The notes beneath the pieces were generated by a model. It did no database searches. It saw only the letters and a list, made by a program, of their open reading frames with translations, and had not been told where the DNA came from. Of a DNA stretch of 46,560 nt, positions 44,695 through 46,560 are shown piece after piece. The position numbers were made by a program, and so were the translations under genes. Every line of letters begins with the position of its first letter. The first letter of the stretch is position 1. The DNA is from Bacteroidota bacterium (GTDB lineage Bacteria > Bacteroidota > Bacteroidia > AKYH767-A > JAHEYN01), in contig CANFOZ010000016.1 in assembly GCA_947448795.1 (NCBI GenBank), positions 1-46,560 on the forward strand. The letters are read 5' to 3'.

Positions 44695-45726
44695 TCAGCG
44701 TGATGAATAGAAATGTAAGGATGCTACAATTGCCTCCTCATCAAGGTAATGGTCTATACTGGCTTTGCCGATGCCATTCAACAGGCTGAAGTTGATGCGC
44801 TTGTCTTTGTTCTTCTTGTCTTTTCGCATAAGGGTTAGCAGCGAACGATGCATCGTTTGCGGTACTTCGGGCAAAGGAATAAAGCGCTCCATCTTCTCAC
44901 AAATCGCCTCGAATGCTTTCTTGCTAAGACCACCGTGAAAATACGACAGATACGATTCGCAGATGATGCCTGCTGCAACCGCTTCGCCATGCAGTAAAGG
45001 TTGGTCTTTCCTTAGGTAAGCACTTTCTATTGCATGACCTATTGTATGTCCAAAGTTGAGTAGTTTTCTGAGTCCTTTTTCATGCGGGTCTTTGCGCACA
45101 ATCGCTAGCTTACAAGCGAGGGATTTTTGAATCAAGTCGGGCTCAATCTTTAAAGTAGCTTGCTCAAGCAACTTCCATAAGCTGCGCTTGGCAATCAATC
45201 CATGCTTGAGAAGCTCGGCATAACCGGAGATAAGTTCGCGTTTAGGCAGGCTTGTAAAGAAGGCGGTATCCAAAATAACACAAGCAGGTTCAGCAAATGC
45301 GCCAAGGTGGTTTTTGTAATGTAAAAAGTTGATGCCTGTTTTTCCACCTAAACAAGAATCGCCTTGTGCTATTAATGTGGTTGGAATATGGATAAAGGCC
45401 ATGCCACGCATATACACAGAGGCTGCAAATCCGCCGAGGTCGCAGAGCAAGCCACCACCGAGATTGACGAGTAAGGAATGCCGACTAGCGCCTTGGCTTT
45501 CTAGTGCAGACCATATTTTTTCGCAGGTTTTTATGGACTTATTGGCCTCGCCTGATTTGATAAGAATGACAGGATAGTTTCCTTTTAACAAGGGCAGGCA
45601 ATGCTTTTTGGTATTCTCATCGACCAAAATATGCACTGAGCCATAGGAATTAGCCTGTAGGTGTTCGGCAAGAAGCTTGGCTGCGTGGCCTTGCAAGAAA
45701 GAGCTAGGTAGGGTAGTTTTTTTCAT
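44695..45726 (-). CDS. aroB: 3-dehydroquinate synthase
   Basis: A 343-residue enzyme that cyclises DAHP to 3-dehydroquinate, the second step to chorismate. NAD-binding and metal motifs are present: NLGGGLLCDLGGFAASVYMRG, HIPTTLIAQGDSCLGGKTGI, GYAELLKHGLI, and the zinc ligands in NFGHTIGHAIES and LLHGEAVAAGI. It is the first gene of the aroB-aroA run and diverges from the proline dehydrogenase gene with 80 bases between starts. Length is normal for compact AroB proteins. Confidence 0.96.
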   Translation of the reverse strand: MKKTTLPSSFLQGHAAKLLAEHLQANSYGSVHILVDENTKKHCLPLLKGNYPVILIKSGEANKSIKTCEKIWSALESQGASRHSLLVNLGGGLLCDLGGFAASVYMRGMAFIHIPTTLIAQGDSCLGGKTGINFLHYKNHLGAFAEPACVILDTAFFTSLPKRELISGYAELLKHGLIAKRSLWKLLEQATLKIEPDLIQKSLACKLAIVRKDPHEKGLRKLLNFGHTIGHAIESAYLRKDQPLLHGEAVAAGIICESYLSYFHGGLSKKAFEAICEKMERFIPLPEVPQTMHRSLLTLMRKDKKNKDKRINFSLLNGIGKASIDHYLDEEAIVASLHFYSSR

Positions 45727-45787
45727 TCTAAAACAAAGGCTAAAGTACGATTTCCTTGGGCAAGTATCGTATTGGAATTACAAAAGC

Positions 45788-45795
45788 TATATTTG
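45788..45795 (+). promoter_or_regulatory. Possible -7 box for proline dehydrogenase
   Basis: TATATTTG matches TAnnTTTG exactly and ends only 11 bases before the ATG at 45807, which would give a leader of a few bases. A TTG occurs 13 bases upstream (45772-45774), closer than the usual 17-23. Confidence 0.45.
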
Positions 45796-45806
45796 CAAAA
45801 AAAAAG

Positions 45807-46560
45807 ATGAGTAAGCCGGTTTCATTCGAGAACTTGGAGATAGCCTTCCAATACAAGTCAAACAACGACCTGCGTCGTGCCTATTGGCTTTTTAAGGCAA
45901 TCAACAACAATTGGTTGGTACGTGTTGGTCCGGCCATGACGCGCTTTGCCATGCGTATCCATTTGCCAATCAAAGGCTTGATTAAAGGCACCGTTTTTCG
46001 TCATTTTTGCGGTGGAGAAACTATTGCCGAGTGCCAAAGCGCCATCGAAATTCTTGCTCGCTATGGGGTGAGTACTATTTTGGATTACTCGGGTGAAGGG
46101 AAAGAAACGGAAGCTGATTTTAAGCGCACCTTTCAGGAAGTTCTTTCCACTATGGACTACGCTCAGGTACATAAAGAAATATCTTTTTGCGTCTTTAAGG
46201 TGAGTGGCATGGCTCGTCATCATATATTGCAAGCGGTATCCGAAGGCAAAGCACTAAGCGTATCGGAGCAAGCGGAGTACAGCCTTATTGTCGATCGTGT
46301 TACAACGCTTTGTGAGCGCTCGGCTGCGCTTGGACTTCGAGTCTTTATCGATGCCGAGGAAACGTGGATTCAGCCTGCTATTGACGAAATGGCCAATGCG
46401 ATGATGGAGCGTTTTAATAAAGAGCAAGCCATCGTTTACAATACGGTTCAATTATACAGGGTTGATCGCCTGGCGTATATGAAGGATCAGGTTGAAAAAG
46501 CAATTGCCAAGGGCTATAAATCAGGATACAAACTTGTTCGTGGTGCCTATTTAGAGAAGG
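45807..46560 (+). CDS. Proline dehydrogenase, 3' end outside the window
   Basis: The frame is open from ATG 45807 to the window edge, showing 251 residues of a protein usually near 390. It begins MSKPVSFENLEIAFQYKSNND and reads as the PRODH family of Bacteroidota: RAYWLFKAINNNWLVRVG, ILARYGVSTILDYSGEG (barrel start), VFKVSGMARH, LGLRVFIDAEETWIQPAID and VYNTVQLYRVDRL, ending at YKLVRGAYLEK, which holds the FAD/substrate-binding R-G-A-Y-x-E motif. It oxidises proline to pyrroline-5-carboxylate, passing electrons to FAD and quinone. There is no N-terminal DNA-binding domain, so it is not a PutA fusion at this end. A -7 box lies right in front of the start. Confidence 0.93.
   Translation, partial: MSKPVSFENLEIAFQYKSNNDLRRAYWLFKAINNNWLVRVGPAMTRFAMRIHLPIKGLIKGTVFRHFCGGETIAECQSAIEILARYGVSTILDYSGEGKETEADFKRTFQEVLSTMDYAQVHKEISFCVFKVSGMARHHILQAVSEGKALSVSEQAEYSLIVDRVTTLCERSAALGLRVFIDAEETWIQPAIDEMANAMMERFNKEQAIVYNTVQLYRVDRLAYMKDQVEKAIAKGYKSGYKLVRGAYLEK

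Overview
The window reads as a dense piece of a Bacteroidota chromosome. The signs are three secreted proteins with type IX secretion (T9SS) C-terminal sorting domains, SusD-independent lipoproteins with KK after the lipobox cysteine, a two-component sensor with a periplasmic propeller plus Y_Y_Y domain, a TamB of the Bacteroidota type, DUF2490, DUF885 and YitT proteins, and promoters of the TAnnTTTG (-7) class with little sign of Shine-Dalgarno sequences. The exact genus cannot be told. No tRNA, rRNA, CRISPR array, phage or insertion sequence was seen; nothing in base or codon use marks a transferred island.

Layout. 1-1258: 3' part of an M13 metallopeptidase, closed by a terminator. 1593-5343 (minus): a two-component pair, LuxR-type regulator and propeller histidine kinase. 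5527-9655 (plus, with one minus gene): DUF885 lipoprotein, YitT membrane protein, a PabA/TrpG amidotransferase (minus), a small lipoprotein and RidA. 9652-13545 (minus): M61 peptidase and a TPR/PD40/OmpA protein resembling PorE of the T9SS. 13693-14784 (plus): 4-hydroxyphenylpyruvate dioxygenase.

14801-21052 (minus) is the most interesting stretch: seven closely packed genes in the order CotH-type secreted kinase with a T9SS tail, an eight-repeat T9SS protein, a small lipoprotein, a small exported YD-like repeat protein, a VTC-type polyphosphate polymerase, a DUF4956 membrane protein and a DUF2490 outer-membrane-like protein. It looks like one envelope system joining a phosphoryl-transfer enzyme outside the cell with a polyphosphate-type polymerase at the inner membrane. 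Its job is not known to me.

21189-26034: cytidine deaminase, an M23 LytM-type peptidase (minus), then a coiled-coil protein, ZapA, a highly structured RNA that is most likely 6S RNA, and RNase Y. 26132-27163: a PKD/lipocalin-like lipoprotein with its own strong promoter, terminator and biased codons. 27342-32721: parE, parC and an RsmB/NOP-type RNA methyltransferase. 32774-35161: a large T9SS protein (choice-of-anchor B type), sharing a bidirectional terminator with HU (35230-35505, minus). 35784-37609 (minus): tsaD followed by a second DUF2490 gene. 37710-42155: tamB, whose coding frame seems to begin before the first ATG. 42157-45726 (minus): ribBA, aroA, aroB. 45807 to the end: proline dehydrogenase, cut by the window edge.

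All function statements rest on reading motifs and on recalled family features; no search was run.
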